Below are positions 7,373 to 15,696 of a stretch of DNA of 22,856 bases, piece after piece (position 1 is the stretch's first letter; each line of letters opens with the position of its first letter). This DNA comes from Bacillota bacterium (lineage in GTDB: Bacteria > Bacillota > Clostridia > Lachnospirales > Lachnospiraceae). The notes under the pieces were generated by a model that saw only the letters and a program-made list of their open reading frames with translations, had not been told where the DNA came from and searched no databases. The stretch spans positions 1-22,856 of the forward strand of contig JAEZKD010000006.1 in assembly GCA_023415655.1 (NCBI GenBank), read 5' to 3'. A program made the position numbers and the translations under genes.

Positions 7373-8125
7373 GTGAGCATCATTGATGTATATCATCTGA
7401 AAAAAAGATTTGGGCATCTACAGGTTTTAAAGGATATCTCTTTATCGATTGAAGATGGTGAAATCATCTCAATTATCGGTTCCTCTGGCTCAGGAAAATC
7501 AACGTTATTGCGTTGCTTAACACGTCTTGATACCATTGATGATGGTACCATTGTCATTGACAACGATACGATGGTGACAACAGGGAAAAAGGTGGAGTAT
7601 GCAAGTGATGAGGTATTAAAACGAATACGATTAAAAACCGGTTTGGTATTTCAGAATTTTAATTTATTTCCACATTATACAGTACTTCGTAATATTACAG
7701 AAGCACCAGTGCATGTATTAGGAATGAAGGAAGAGGAAGCGAAAAAGGAAGCGATGGAATTACTTGAACGCTTAGGGCTTATGGATAAGGCGGACTGTTA
7801 TCCCTATCAGCTATCAGGTGGTCAATCCCAGCGTGTATCCATTGCAAGAGCATTGGCTTTAAAACCTAAGATTTTATTTTTTGATGAACCGACCTCTGCA
7901 CTTGATCCTGAGTTAACTGGAGAAGTATTAAAAGTAATTAAATCCTTAACAAGTTTACATATGACGATGGTTATCGTGACCCATGAGATGAGTTTTGCGA
8001 GAGAGATTTCCGATCGTTTGATTTTTATGGATCAAGGAGTTATTGTGGAGAATGGTACTCCTGAGGAGGTCTTTGCTTCCACGAATGAGAGAACAAGAGC
8101 TTTTCTTGGTAACTTTATGAATTAA
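7373..8125 (+). CDS. Amino-acid ABC transporter ATP-binding protein
   Basis: A 250-residue ATPase of the GlnQ/HisP type. Walker A GSSGSGKST is at residues 36-44, the signature motif is LSGGQSQRVSIARAL, Walker B is ILFFDEPTSALDPE, and the switch histidine is in VIVTHEMSFA. It drives uptake by the permease encoded just upstream. The start is GTG at 7373 with AAGGAG and GAGGGA upstream. A terminator follows the stop, closing the three-gene operon. Confidence 0.95.
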   Translation: MSIIDVYHLKKRFGHLQVLKDISLSIEDGEIISIIGSSGSGKSTLLRCLTRLDTIDDGTIVIDNDTMVTTGKKVEYASDEVLKRIRLKTGLVFQNFNLFPHYTVLRNITEAPVHVLGMKEEEAKKEAMELLERLGLMDKADCYPYQLSGGQSQRVSIARALALKPKILFFDEPTSALDPELTGEVLKVIKSLTSLHMTMVIVTHEMSFAREISDRLIFMDQGVIVENGTPEEVFASTNERTRAFLGNFMN

Positions 8126-8132
8126 TGCTATG

Positions 8133-8183
8133 AAAAACTGTTTCAGCCTTTTATTTTTCTTTGGGTTATGAAACAGTTTTTTT
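8133..8183 (+). terminator. Rho-independent terminator after the ABC operon
   Basis: 8133-8145 (AAAAACTGTTTCA) is perfectly complementary to 8169-8181 around a 23-base loop, and T residues continue past the stem. Confidence 0.85.
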
Positions 8184-8256
8184 ATTGCCTTTTGTAGCAT
8201 AATGTACTAAAATAGTAGCAAATAGTTATAAAAACTTGTAACAGACGTTAGCATAC

Positions 8257-8285
8257 TTGACGTAGAAACAGACTAGTAGTATGAT
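8257..8285 (+). promoter_or_regulatory. Promoter of the transaldolase gene
   Basis: TTGACG at 8257-8262 is 17 bases from TATGAT at 8280-8285. The leader to the ATG at 8338 would be about 45 bases. Confidence 0.65.
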
Positions 8286-8337
8286 AATGTAAGATAGTTT
8301 AGTGACTAAAATAAATCATAGATATAAGGAGGCTATA

Positions 8338-8991
8338 ATGAAATTTTTCGTAGATACTGCTAAAGTAGAGGACATTAAAAAAGCGAATGACATGGGAGTT
8401 ATTTGTGGTGTAACAACAAATCCATCTTTGATTGCAAAGGAAGGCCGTAATTTCGTTGAAGTAATTCAAGAGATTACAACCATTGTAGATGGACCAATCA
8501 GTGGAGAAGTAAAAGCAACTACAGTTGATGCTGAAGGTATGATTAAAGAAGGTAGAGAAATCGCTGCCATTCATCCAAATATGGTTGTAAAAATTCCGAT
8601 GACGGTGGAAGGTTTGAAAGCTACCAAGGTATTATCCGAAGAAGGAATCAAGACGAACGTGACATTAATCTTCTCAGCGACTCAAGCTTTATTAGCAGCT
8701 AGAGCAGGCGCAACGTATGTTTCTCCATTCTTAGGAAGATTAGATGATATATCAATGCCTGGTATTGATTTGATTCGTCAGATTGCAGATATTTTCCGTG
8801 TTCATGGAATCGAAACAGAGATTATAGCTGCTAGCGTACGTAATCCAATTCACGTGATTGATTGTGCATTAGCTGGAGCAGATATTGCAACAGTTCCTTA
8901 TGGTGTAATTGAGCAGATGACTAACCACCCATTAACTGCACAGGGGATCGAGAAATTCCAGGCAGACTATAAGGCGGTGTTCGGTGAATAG
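8338..8991 (+). CDS. Small transaldolase / fructose-6-phosphate aldolase family protein
   Basis: A 217-residue TIM-barrel aldolase of the short transaldolase type (TalC/MipB/FSA). It begins MKFFVDTAKVEDIKKAND and has GVTTNPSLIAKEG and HPNMVVKIPMT, in which K85 is the Schiff-base lysine. The position equals the catalytic lysine known for E. coli FSA. Then come TLIFSATQALLAARAGATYVSPFLGRLDD and an ending that includes TVPYGVIEQM. Most members of this length in Firmicutes act as transaldolases, moving a dihydroxyacetone unit between sugar phosphates in the pentose phosphate pathway. A fructose-6-phosphate aldolase activity cannot be excluded from sequence. ATG 8338 has AAGGAGG six bases upstream; the frame extends upstream to 8302 but without a ribosome binding site. 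The gene has its own promoter. Confidence 0.92.
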   Translation: MKFFVDTAKVEDIKKANDMGVICGVTTNPSLIAKEGRNFVEVIQEITTIVDGPISGEVKATTVDAEGMIKEGREIAAIHPNMVVKIPMTVEGLKATKVLSEEGIKTNVTLIFSATQALLAARAGATYVSPFLGRLDDISMPGIDLIRQIADIFRVHGIETEIIAASVRNPIHVIDCALAGADIATVPYGVIEQMTNHPLTAQGIEKFQADYKAVFGE

Positions 8992-9045
8992 CCTTAAATC
9001 TAATATAATTGGCAATACAAATGAAAAAAGGGAAAGGTGATTTAT

Positions 9046-10296
9046 ATGTTGAAATTGAGTAATAGGTTGAAAAATCTTAATATACGTATACGTGTTGCTT
9101 CTCTTGCTGCCGCGGCACTTTTATTTTTAGTATTGGAATTCTTAGTTTTTTTAATTACAGATAACCTAATGATTACGGCTAGTGTTTTAGTTATCGTTAG
9201 TGTTCTTGGGGCTTTATATACGAAAGCAATCTCATTATCAATACTTACTGAGATTCGTATGTTCCGCAATATTATGGAAGAAGTAGCTGATGGAAATTTA
9301 TCAGTTGAAGTGAGTGAAGAACTCAGAACAAAGGATGAGTTTGGGACCTTTGCCTTATCGGTAGATAAGACTTTGGCTCAATTACATACGTATCAGGATT
9401 ATATTGATGAAATTGCTCGAGTATTGGGTGATATGTCCTCTGGTAAAATGAAAATTAACTTACAACAAAGCTATGATGGTCAGTTTTATGTAATTAAAGA
9501 AGCCTTACTTCAAATTTCAACATCATTGAATCAAACCTTATCAGGAATTAATAGTTCCTCAGACTTAGTAGCAGCAGAATCGGAGCACATGCAAATCGCT
9601 GCAACCAAGCTTTCAGATGCAACCTCAGATCAAGCAAGTACCATTGAAGAGTTGAATGCTTCCATTCAAGAGATAACAACTCAAGTAGCTTTTAATGCCA
9701 ATAGTGCAGTGGAAGCCAAACAAAAGATGGAAAAGATGGGGAAAGCAGTAATTAATAGCAATAACAAAGAGAGAGAATTACTACTGGCGATGGAGGATAT
9801 TAATAAAACCTCGAATGATATCGTTAATATCATTCAAACGATTGAGGGTATTGCGAATCAAACCAATTTATTATCTTTAAATGCTTCCATAGAAGCAGCT
9901 AGGGCTGGAGAGATGGGAAGAGGTTTTGCTGTTGTAGCAAGTGAAATTGGAAGTTTGGCAAATCAGAGTGTTAGTGCTGTGAAGATGACATCCGAATTAG
10001 TACAACGTACTTTGGATGCAATACATAAAGGGGTTGAATTGGCAGATGCCTCTGCTAAATCAACACAGGAAGTTCAAGAAGTAACGATTGAAGTGAAGCA
10101 AATCATGGATATGATTAGTGAAAATTCACAGACACAAAGTTCTTTATTGAATCAATTCTCGAATGCAGTGGAACAGATTACAGAAACATTAAATCACAAT
10201 CAAACGACTGCAATTGAAAGTGCTAATATATCTGAATCCTTAAAGAATCAAGCATTTACCTTAAAAGAACAAATTGGACAATTTGAGCTATATTAA
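9046..10296 (+). CDS. Methyl-accepting chemotaxis protein without extracellular sensor domain
   Basis: A 416-residue receptor. Two membrane helices (residues about 17-37 and 40-59) are separated by only two or three residues, so almost nothing lies outside the cell. A HAMP-like region follows (about 64-120), with a second similar DMSSGKMKINLQQSYDGQF stretch that suggests tandem HAMP-like units. The C-terminal signalling coiled coil has the hairpin tip NLLSLNASIEAARAGEMGRGFAVVASEIGSLANQS, which contacts CheA and CheW. No NWETF-type tail for CheR or CheB tethering is present. I start it at ATG 9046, since AAAGGTG is six bases upstream; GTG 9037 is an alternative. No terminator is seen after the transaldolase, so readthrough is possible, although TATAAT at 9004-9009 could be a -10. 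What it senses is unknown. Confidence 0.9.
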   Translation: MLKLSNRLKNLNIRIRVASLAAAALLFLVLEFLVFLITDNLMITASVLVIVSVLGALYTKAISLSILTEIRMFRNIMEEVADGNLSVEVSEELRTKDEFGTFALSVDKTLAQLHTYQDYIDEIARVLGDMSSGKMKINLQQSYDGQFYVIKEALLQISTSLNQTLSGINSSSDLVAAESEHMQIAATKLSDATSDQASTIEELNASIQEITTQVAFNANSAVEAKQKMEKMGKAVINSNNKERELLLAMEDINKTSNDIVNIIQTIEGIANQTNLLSLNASIEAARAGEMGRGFAVVASEIGSLANQSVSAVKMTSELVQRTLDAIHKGVELADASAKSTQEVQEVTIEVKQIMDMISENSQTQSSLLNQFSNAVEQITETLNHNQTTAIESANISESLKNQAFTLKEQIGQFELY

Positions 10297-10332
10297 ATTG
10301 TGGGAATTGAAGGAAAAAACCAAATATTATTG

Positions 10333-10365
10333 AAAAGATCATAACTTCATGTTATGATCTTTTTT
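10333..10365 (+). terminator. Rho-independent terminator after the chemotaxis receptor gene
   Basis: A perfect 13-bp stem (10333-10345 with 10351-10363) closes a five-base loop TTCAT and ends in T residues. It separates the receptor transcript from the lysine riboswitch. Confidence 0.88.
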
Positions 10366-10385
10366 AAGTTATATATCGATAATTG

Positions 10386-10541
10386 GATAGAGGTGCAGTC
10401 ATTATCAGTAATACCTTTAAGAACAGGTTGAAAAAGGTAAGAAAGGAATGATTGCCGAAGTGATAATATTTACCTGAGGTATTATTGCTGGGTCGATGCA
10501 AAATATGTATCGGACTGTCACATTGTATGTGGAGAGCTATC
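10386..10541 (+). promoter_or_regulatory. Lysine riboswitch (L box) aptamer
   Basis: The conserved L-box core is present in order: AGAGGTGC after the 5' strand of P1, then AGTAA, then AAGG followed by TTGCCGAAG, GCTGGG, ACTGTCACA, and finally TGTGGAGAGCTATC. P1 is GATAG (10386-10390) with CTATC (10537-10541). P2 pairs GCAGTCATT with AATGATTGC. The P5 hairpin is built on CGATGC/GTATCG. Lysine-binding aptamers of this class turn off lysine synthesis or uptake genes. The gene controlled here is the NhaC-family transporter starting at 10656. I could not identify a convincing promoter; a TATATA near 10370 is a weak candidate. Confidence 0.95.
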
Positions 10542-10590
10542 ATAACTGAAAGAGAGAAAAATTCTGTTAGGATTTTTATGTGTATTTTTA

Positions 10591-10628
10591 GTCATGTAGC
10601 AGCTTATTACTGTTTACATGACTTTTTT
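10591..10628 (+). terminator. Lysine riboswitch expression platform terminator
   Basis: GTCATGTA (10591-10598) pairs with TACATGAC (10615-10622), followed by six T residues. The competing antiterminator is visible: 10536-10543 (GCTATCAT), which contains the 3' strand of P1, can pair with 10593-10600 (CATGTAGC) through seven base pairs with one bulge. Lysine-bound P1 therefore frees the terminator arm, giving OFF at high lysine. This mechanism is read from base pairing and is typical of the class. Confidence 0.85.
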
Positions 10629-10655
10629 AATTCATAGGAGGAAAGGAAAGCAAAT

Positions 10656-12425
10656 ATGACAAAGAGAATGAAATTATGTTTGGTTGGTATTCTGAGCTTA
10701 TTGCTAGTTGTTGCACCATGGATGAACTCAGCACCTATGGTATCTGCACAAGAAGAACAAGCAACACTTGAACATGTATCACACGAACAAGCAACACAAG
10801 CTTCATCTATGCAATACACAACCATAGAAGAAGCAGAACAAGTAATATCTTATAAGGAGTCTGAAATTTCAGCGTTGCAAGAAGAGATTGCAAAGGCAGA
10901 GACTTTTATGACAGAGCAGACGGTACCTTTTTATGCTACCTTTTGGGCGTTGGTGCCACCAATTGTTGCAATTGCATTAGCATTACTTACCAAGGAAGTA
11001 TATCTTTCCTTGTTTTTTGGAATTGCGACAGGTGCTTTACTCTATGCTAATTTTAATCCGATCAAAGCGATAGAAACGGTGTTTTCTGATGGAATGATTA
11101 CAAAGCTTTCAGAGCGTTGGAATGTTGGAATCTTAATTTTCTTAGTAATCCTTGGGATTATGGTATCGCTCATGAATAAAGTAGGTGGCAGTGTAGCTTA
11201 TGGTAAATGGGCTGGGAAAAAGATAAAGTCTCGAAAAGGAGCTATGTTATCAACCTTTGGGCTTGGAGCACTTATCTTTGTAGACGACTACTTTAATTGC
11301 TTAACAGTTGGTTCTGTAATGAGACCAGTCACGGATAAATTTAAAATTTCTCGTGCAAAATTAGCTTATATCATAGATGCAACCGCAGCTCCAGTATGTA
11401 TCATTGCCCCAATTTCATCTTGGGCAGCTGCAGTCACTGGTGTAGTGGATGGTGTGGATGGATTAACTTTATTCGTTCGTTCGATCCCATATAACTTTTA
11501 TGCGTTACTTACCATTGTAATGGTCGTTGGTATAACCTTACTTAATATTGATTTTGGACCAATGAAGTTACATGAGGATAATGCACTCAAGGGAGATTTA
11601 TTTACAACGAAAGCTCGCCCTTTTGAGGGAAGTGAGAATCAAGAAGTAGCTGGAAAAGGAAAGGTTATTGATCTTGTACTCCCAGTTCTTGTCTTGGTTG
11701 CAAGCTGTGTGATTGGAATGGTCTACACAGGTGGTTTTTTTGAAGGAGAAAGCTTTGTCACTGCCTTTGCTAACTGTAATGCACCTCTAGGCCTTGTTTA
11801 TGGTTCCTTTATGGCATTGATTTTTACCTTTTTATTATATATCCCAAGAAGAATCATCTCCTTAAAAGGTTTTGCAGAAGCAATTCCAGAAGGATTTCGT
11901 TCTATGGTACCTGCGATGTTAATTCTTATCTTTGCTTGGACCTTAAGTGGAATGACAAGTCTTCTTGGCGCAGATGTATATGTAAGAGAATTGGTAACTG
12001 GTAGTGCAGCTTCTTTTCAATTATTCTTACCTGCAATTATTTTCTTAATTGCAGTCGGGTTAGCATTTGCGACAGGTACGTCATGGGGGACCTTCTCAAT
12101 CTTACTTCCAATCGTAGTAGCAATCTTAGATCCATCGTCAGAGATGTTAATTATTGCAATTTCAGCTTGTCTAGCAGGTGCGGTTTGTGGAGATCATATC
12201 TCACCAATATCCGATACTACAATTATGGCATCCACTGGAGCACAATGTGAACACATTAATCACGTATCGACTCAGTTACCATATGCATTGACTGTGGCTG
12301 GTGTGACGTTTGTATCTTATATTATCGCGGCTTTTATACAAAATGTTTGGATTTCGTTACCAATTGCATTCGTATTGATGATTGTAACCTTATTGATTCT
12401 AAAAGTTATAATGAATAGAAAATAA
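10656..12425 (+). CDS. lysW: NhaC-family transporter under lysine riboswitch control, probable lysine transporter
   Basis: A 589-residue membrane protein of the NhaC antiporter superfamily. The core starts near residue 92 (FWALVPPIVAIALALLTKEVYLSLFFGI) and contains FGLGALIFVDDYFNCLTVGSVMRPVTD and, near the end, AGAVCGDHISPISDTTIMAST, both family hallmarks, with 11 or 12 membrane helices. The lysine riboswitch directly upstream indicates that it carries lysine, as proposed by comparative genomics for the LysW group of NhaC-like proteins. The name is used on that basis, and Na+/H+ exchange has not been excluded. Unusually, the core is preceded by a signal-peptide-like segment (residues 1-31, with an AxA-like site before QEE) and about 60 polar residues predicted to be outside the cell, partly helical (EEAEQVISYKESEISALQEE). 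A terminator follows. Confidence 0.85.
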   Translation: MTKRMKLCLVGILSLLLVVAPWMNSAPMVSAQEEQATLEHVSHEQATQASSMQYTTIEEAEQVISYKESEISALQEEIAKAETFMTEQTVPFYATFWALVPPIVAIALALLTKEVYLSLFFGIATGALLYANFNPIKAIETVFSDGMITKLSERWNVGILIFLVILGIMVSLMNKVGGSVAYGKWAGKKIKSRKGAMLSTFGLGALIFVDDYFNCLTVGSVMRPVTDKFKISRAKLAYIIDATAAPVCIIAPISSWAAAVTGVVDGVDGLTLFVRSIPYNFYALLTIVMVVGITLLNIDFGPMKLHEDNALKGDLFTTKARPFEGSENQEVAGKGKVIDLVLPVLVLVASCVIGMVYTGGFFEGESFVTAFANCNAPLGLVYGSFMALIFTFLLYIPRRIISLKGFAEAIPEGFRSMVPAMLILIFAWTLSGMTSLLGADVYVRELVTGSAASFQLFLPAIIFLIAVGLAFATGTSWGTFSILLPIVVAILDPSSEMLIIAISACLAGAVCGDHISPISDTTIMASTGAQCEHINHVSTQLPYALTVAGVTFVSYIIAAFIQNVWISLPIAFVLMIVTLLILKVIMNRK

Positions 12426-12436
12426 TAGTATTTATT

Positions 12437-12472
12437 AAGAGGGCTTTTTTATTGAAGGCCCTCTTGGTTTTT
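12437..12472 (+). terminator. Rho-independent terminator after the NhaC-family gene
   Basis: AAGAGGGC (12437-12444) pairs with GCCCTCTT (12458-12465), and the stem is extended inward by T-G and T-A pairs. The tail is GG followed by five T residues, so it is slightly imperfect. Confidence 0.75.
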
Positions 12473-12551
12473 AGGTTAAGAAATTCGTTTGAATCTAATC
12501 TTAGTTGCATCGTGCTGTCACTCAATAATAACTTTTGATGGACAAACCATA

Positions 12552-12580
12552 CTGACAAATCATGGCTTAAGTGGTATAAT
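12552..12580 (+). promoter_or_regulatory. Promoter of the 5'-nucleotidase gene
   Basis: CTGACA at 12552-12557 is 17 bases from TATAAT at 12575-12580. Transcription would begin about 34 bases before the ATG at 12621. Confidence 0.65.
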
Positions 12581-12620
12581 TTACATGTCACTATAAATAA
12601 AATAAGAAAGGTGGTTCATT

Positions 12621-14465
12621 ATGAAATTGAAAACAAAAGTATTGTCACTGCTTATGACATTGGCTCTTGTCATTGGCTTAATGACACCAGTACAGGCAAA
12701 AGCTGAGGAAGCATCAGACTTTAGTCTAAGTTCAGTACAAGGTAAAACGGTGATTCTTCACACCAATGATACGCATGGTCGTATTGATCGAGGAATGGAT
12801 GGAAGCCTTGGAATTACTGCAGTGGCAGCTTTCAAGAAGGTGCTTGAACAAGAGGGGGCGCAAGTAATCCTTTTGGATGCAGGGGATACACTTCATGGGA
12901 AGCCGATTGCAACGATTGATCAGGGAGAAACGATTGTAAAAGTGATGAATGCAAGTGGATATGATGCGATGACACTTGGTAATCATGATTTTAACTATGG
13001 TTCTGATCGTTTGCGTGCGCTTACTAAGGAGATGGAATTTCCAGTATTATCAGCAAATGTTACAAACGATAAGGATGGAACTCCTTTTGTTTCTAATCAT
13101 ATGATAATTGAGAAGAATGGTGTGAAGTTCGGTATCTTTGGTTTATCTACATTAGAAACTGTGACTAAGACCAATCCTAAGAATGTAAGTGATTTACAGT
13201 TTTATGATCCGATTGAGACTGCACAGTTTGAAGTTTCTGAATTAGAAGCGGAAGGTGCAGATGTTATCATCGCACTAGGTCACATTGGTATTGATGAAAG
13301 TTCTGATCCAACTTCAGCTGATATTCTAAGTAAAGTGGATGGTATTGATTTGTTTATTGATGGACATAGTCATAGTACCCTAGCAGCTTGTATTACAGCC
13401 AATCAAACGGAGTCTTTACTAGTAAGTACAGGGCAATACTTGAATGCAATTGGTATGGTTGTTATCGATAATGATCAGACAATGAAGGCTTATTCTTTAA
13501 CAACGGATGACCTTGCAAAAGCAGGTGTTAAGACAGTGCTAGCTGAGAATGAAACAGAAGCTACCATCGAGGAAGAAGTTGGGACAATTCTTATAAAAGC
13601 GAATGATAAATTAAGTACATCCTTAAAAGAAGTGGTTGCAACCACTGAAGTTGCTTTGGATGGTTTACGTGAGAATGTTCGTACGAAGGAAACCAATCTT
13701 GGTAATCTTGCAGCCGATGCAATTCGCTGGGCAGCAGGTACGGATGTTGCAATGACGAATGGTGGTGGTATTCGTACTTCCATCGCAGTAGGTGATATTA
13801 CAAAAGGTATGCTTGCAGAAGTATTCCCATTTGGTAATATTGTAGTATCCAAAGAAGTAACTGGACAAGCAATCAAAGATATGCTAGAGCATGGTGTGAA
13901 GGACTATCCTGCAACTAGCGGTGGATATCCTCAGATATCTGGTATGACCTTTAATATGGATCCAGCTCAACCTGCGGGAAGCAGAATTAGCAACTTAAAG
14001 ATTAATGGGAAAGCAATTGATTTAACTGCTACCTATACCCTTGCCTCCAATGATTTTACAATTGCAGGTGGTGATGGGTATACCATGATTGGTGATGAAT
14101 TTTTCCCAACCTTATATGAGTTTGGTGCATTAGATGAAGTATTAATTTCTTACTTGTCGACCAATCCATCAGTAGAATCCTTTGCTGTTGGACGTACTAC
14201 TATGCTTCCAGCAAGTGAAGTTGCTGTAGAAGAAGAAAAAGCACCAGTGATAGAGGAAGAAGTAAAGGATGACGTAAAAGAAGAACCAACGGAAGAGGTA
14301 ACCCAAAGAATCTACACTGTTAAAAAAGGTGACTTCTTAAGAAAGATTGCAAAAACTTTATTTGGTAATGAAGCAGCATGGAAGAACATCTATCAATGGA
14401 ATAAGAATCTAATTAAGGATCCAAATCTAATTCAAATTGGTTGGGAACTATTGATTCTTGAATAA
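12621..14465 (+). CDS. Secreted 5'-nucleotidase / 2',3'-cyclic nucleotide phosphodiesterase with LysM domain
   Basis: A 614-residue exported enzyme. Residues 1-28 form a signal peptide ending near VQAKA. Residues about 43-290 are a calcineurin-like metallophosphatase with all metal ligand motifs: D50 and H52 (NDTHG), D89 (AGDT), N121 and H122 (GNHDF), H221 (GHIG), H249 and H251 (GHSH). Residues about 350-515 are the nucleotidase C-terminal domain, with LGNLAADAIRW, MTNGGGIR and FPFGN, which bind the nucleoside, and a NDFTIAGGDGY stretch. An acidic linker rich in Glu and Val (about 525-560) leads to a LysM domain (IYTVKKGDFLRKIAKTLFG to the end). The enzyme probably salvages extracellular nucleotides while the LysM holds it to peptidoglycan. 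It has its own promoter and terminator; ATG 12621 follows AAAGGTGG. Confidence 0.92.
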   Translation: MKLKTKVLSLLMTLALVIGLMTPVQAKAEEASDFSLSSVQGKTVILHTNDTHGRIDRGMDGSLGITAVAAFKKVLEQEGAQVILLDAGDTLHGKPIATIDQGETIVKVMNASGYDAMTLGNHDFNYGSDRLRALTKEMEFPVLSANVTNDKDGTPFVSNHMIIEKNGVKFGIFGLSTLETVTKTNPKNVSDLQFYDPIETAQFEVSELEAEGADVIIALGHIGIDESSDPTSADILSKVDGIDLFIDGHSHSTLAACITANQTESLLVSTGQYLNAIGMVVIDNDQTMKAYSLTTDDLAKAGVKTVLAENETEATIEEEVGTILIKANDKLSTSLKEVVATTEVALDGLRENVRTKETNLGNLAADAIRWAAGTDVAMTNGGGIRTSIAVGDITKGMLAEVFPFGNIVVSKEVTGQAIKDMLEHGVKDYPATSGGYPQISGMTFNMDPAQPAGSRISNLKINGKAIDLTATYTLASNDFTIAGGDGYTMIGDEFFPTLYEFGALDEVLISYLSTNPSVESFAVGRTTMLPASEVAVEEEKAPVIEEEVKDDVKEEPTEEVTQRIYTVKKGDFLRKIAKTLFGNEAAWKNIYQWNKNLIKDPNLIQIGWELLILE

Positions 14466-14520
14466 TAGATTTTTGTACATAGGTTATAAAGCTTCAACAT
14501 AAGATTCCATAATTATATTT

Positions 14521-14586
14521 AACTGCCCAGGATAGAATCATCTGTTCATCATTCAAGTGACAGAAATTGATATCTGGGCAGTTTTT
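14521..14586 (+). terminator. Rho-independent terminator after the 5'-nucleotidase gene
   Basis: AACTGCCCA (14521-14529) pairs with TGGGCAGTT (14575-14583). The stem continues inward (CCAG, bulged G, ATA against TATCTGG), and CTGT/ACAG pairs inside the long loop. T residues follow. Confidence 0.75.
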
Positions 14587-14624
14587 ATTACAAAAACCAA
14601 TGAATTTTATATACGTATGAGGAT

Positions 14625-14654
14625 TTGACACCCATAGGATAATTGCGATACAAT
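14625..14654 (+). promoter_or_regulatory. Promoter of fruK
   Basis: A perfect TTGACA at 14625-14630 is 18 bases from TACAAT at 14649-14654. The leader to the ATG at 14721 is about 60 bases. No clear DeoR-type operator was identified. Confidence 0.6.
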
Positions 14655-14720
14655 GGAATAAATACTAGTTATAGTAGAGGGAGTAAGAACACAAATAAAA
14701 GAATAAGGAGGTGCTGGTAG

Positions 14721-15620
14721 ATGATTTATACGGTAACCTTTAATCCGGCACTTGATTATGTAGTCTCAGTGGAGGAGCTTGTGCTTGGACAGGTGAATCG
14801 AACATCAAAGGAACAAATATTTTTCGGAGGGAAAGGAATTAATGTATCCTTCATCCTTTCAGAATTGGGAGTTAGAAGCACAGCGCTTGGATTCATTGCT
14901 GGCTTTACTGGGAAAGAAATTGAGCATAGAGTACAAGCGGTTGGAATACATACAAGTTTTATTGAGTTAGACCAAGGACTTAGTAGAATTAATGTGAAGG
15001 TTCATTCTACGAAGGAAACAGAATTCAATGGACAAGGACCAGACATCTCATCAAAACACATAGATACGTTTTTTCGACAGTTGGATCTCATTGAGACAGG
15101 AGATATTCTCGTATTAGCTGGAAGTATACCACCCTCCATGCCTGATGATATCTATGAAAAGATTATGTGTAATGTGTCAGATAAAAAGCTGAAAGTGGTA
15201 GTAGATGCAACGAAGGATTTACTAACAAATGTGTTAAAGCATCGACCATTTTTAATTAAGCCAAATCATCATGAATTGGGAGAAATCTTTCAAACTACCA
15301 TAAATACAACCGACGATAGTATCCTTTATGCAAGAGAATTACAACGTCTTGGGGCATGCAATGTATTAGTATCCATGGCCGGTGATGGGGCAATCTTATT
15401 AGATGAAGTGGGGAAGGTCTATACAATTGGGGCACCTTCTGGTACGGTAATCAATTCAGTAGGTGCTGGTGATTCTATGTTGGCTGGATTTTTAGCGGGA
15501 TATTTAAAGACTGGGGATTATGAAGAGGCATTACGACTAGGGATTGCAGCGGGAAGTGCTACTACATTTACTAAGGGATTGGCAACCAAGGCTGAGATTG
15601 ATCGTCTTCTGGTATTATGA
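14721..15620 (+). CDS. fruK: 1-phosphofructokinase (PfkB family)
   Basis: A 299-residue PfkB kinase of the FruK/LacC branch. It opens MIYTVTFNPALDYVV, the FruK/LacC signature. The glycine motif FFGGKGINVSFILSELG follows, then VLAGSIPPSMPDDIY, a KPNHHELGE stretch and NSVGAGDSMLAGF with catalytic D251. FruK phosphorylates fructose 1-phosphate, the product of PTS fructose uptake, to fructose 1,6-bisphosphate. The neighbouring gene encodes Enzyme I of the PTS, which supports a PTS-linked role. The fructose-specific EII and a regulator are not next to it, so tagatose-6-phosphate kinase remains an alternative. ATG 14721 follows AAGGAGG. Confidence 0.85.
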   Translation: MIYTVTFNPALDYVVSVEELVLGQVNRTSKEQIFFGGKGINVSFILSELGVRSTALGFIAGFTGKEIEHRVQAVGIHTSFIELDQGLSRINVKVHSTKETEFNGQGPDISSKHIDTFFRQLDLIETGDILVLAGSIPPSMPDDIYEKIMCNVSDKKLKVVVDATKDLLTNVLKHRPFLIKPNHHELGEIFQTTINTTDDSILYARELQRLGACNVLVSMAGDGAILLDEVGKVYTIGAPSGTVINSVGAGDSMLAGFLAGYLKTGDYEEALRLGIAAGSATTFTKGLATKAEIDRLLVL

Positions 15621-15696
15621 TGAGAGGAAACTGCAAAAGGTCTAAGGTATCGCACAAGTTAGTGTCTGAGTAAGTTTTGGGAAGGAAATAATACAG

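Noticed and set aside
13490..13876. 128-codon open frame on the minus strand inside the 5'-nucleotidase gene
   Set aside because: The plus-strand gene has all catalytic motifs here. The minus-strand product is low-complexity (Ser/Ala/Thr/Val-rich), without family features or a credible ribosome binding site.
15617..15673. 18-codon ORF overlapping the fruK stop (ATGA)
   Set aside because: The overlap suggests coupling, but the peptide is short and basic with no recognisable feature, and no ribosome binding site beyond the end of fruK is clear.
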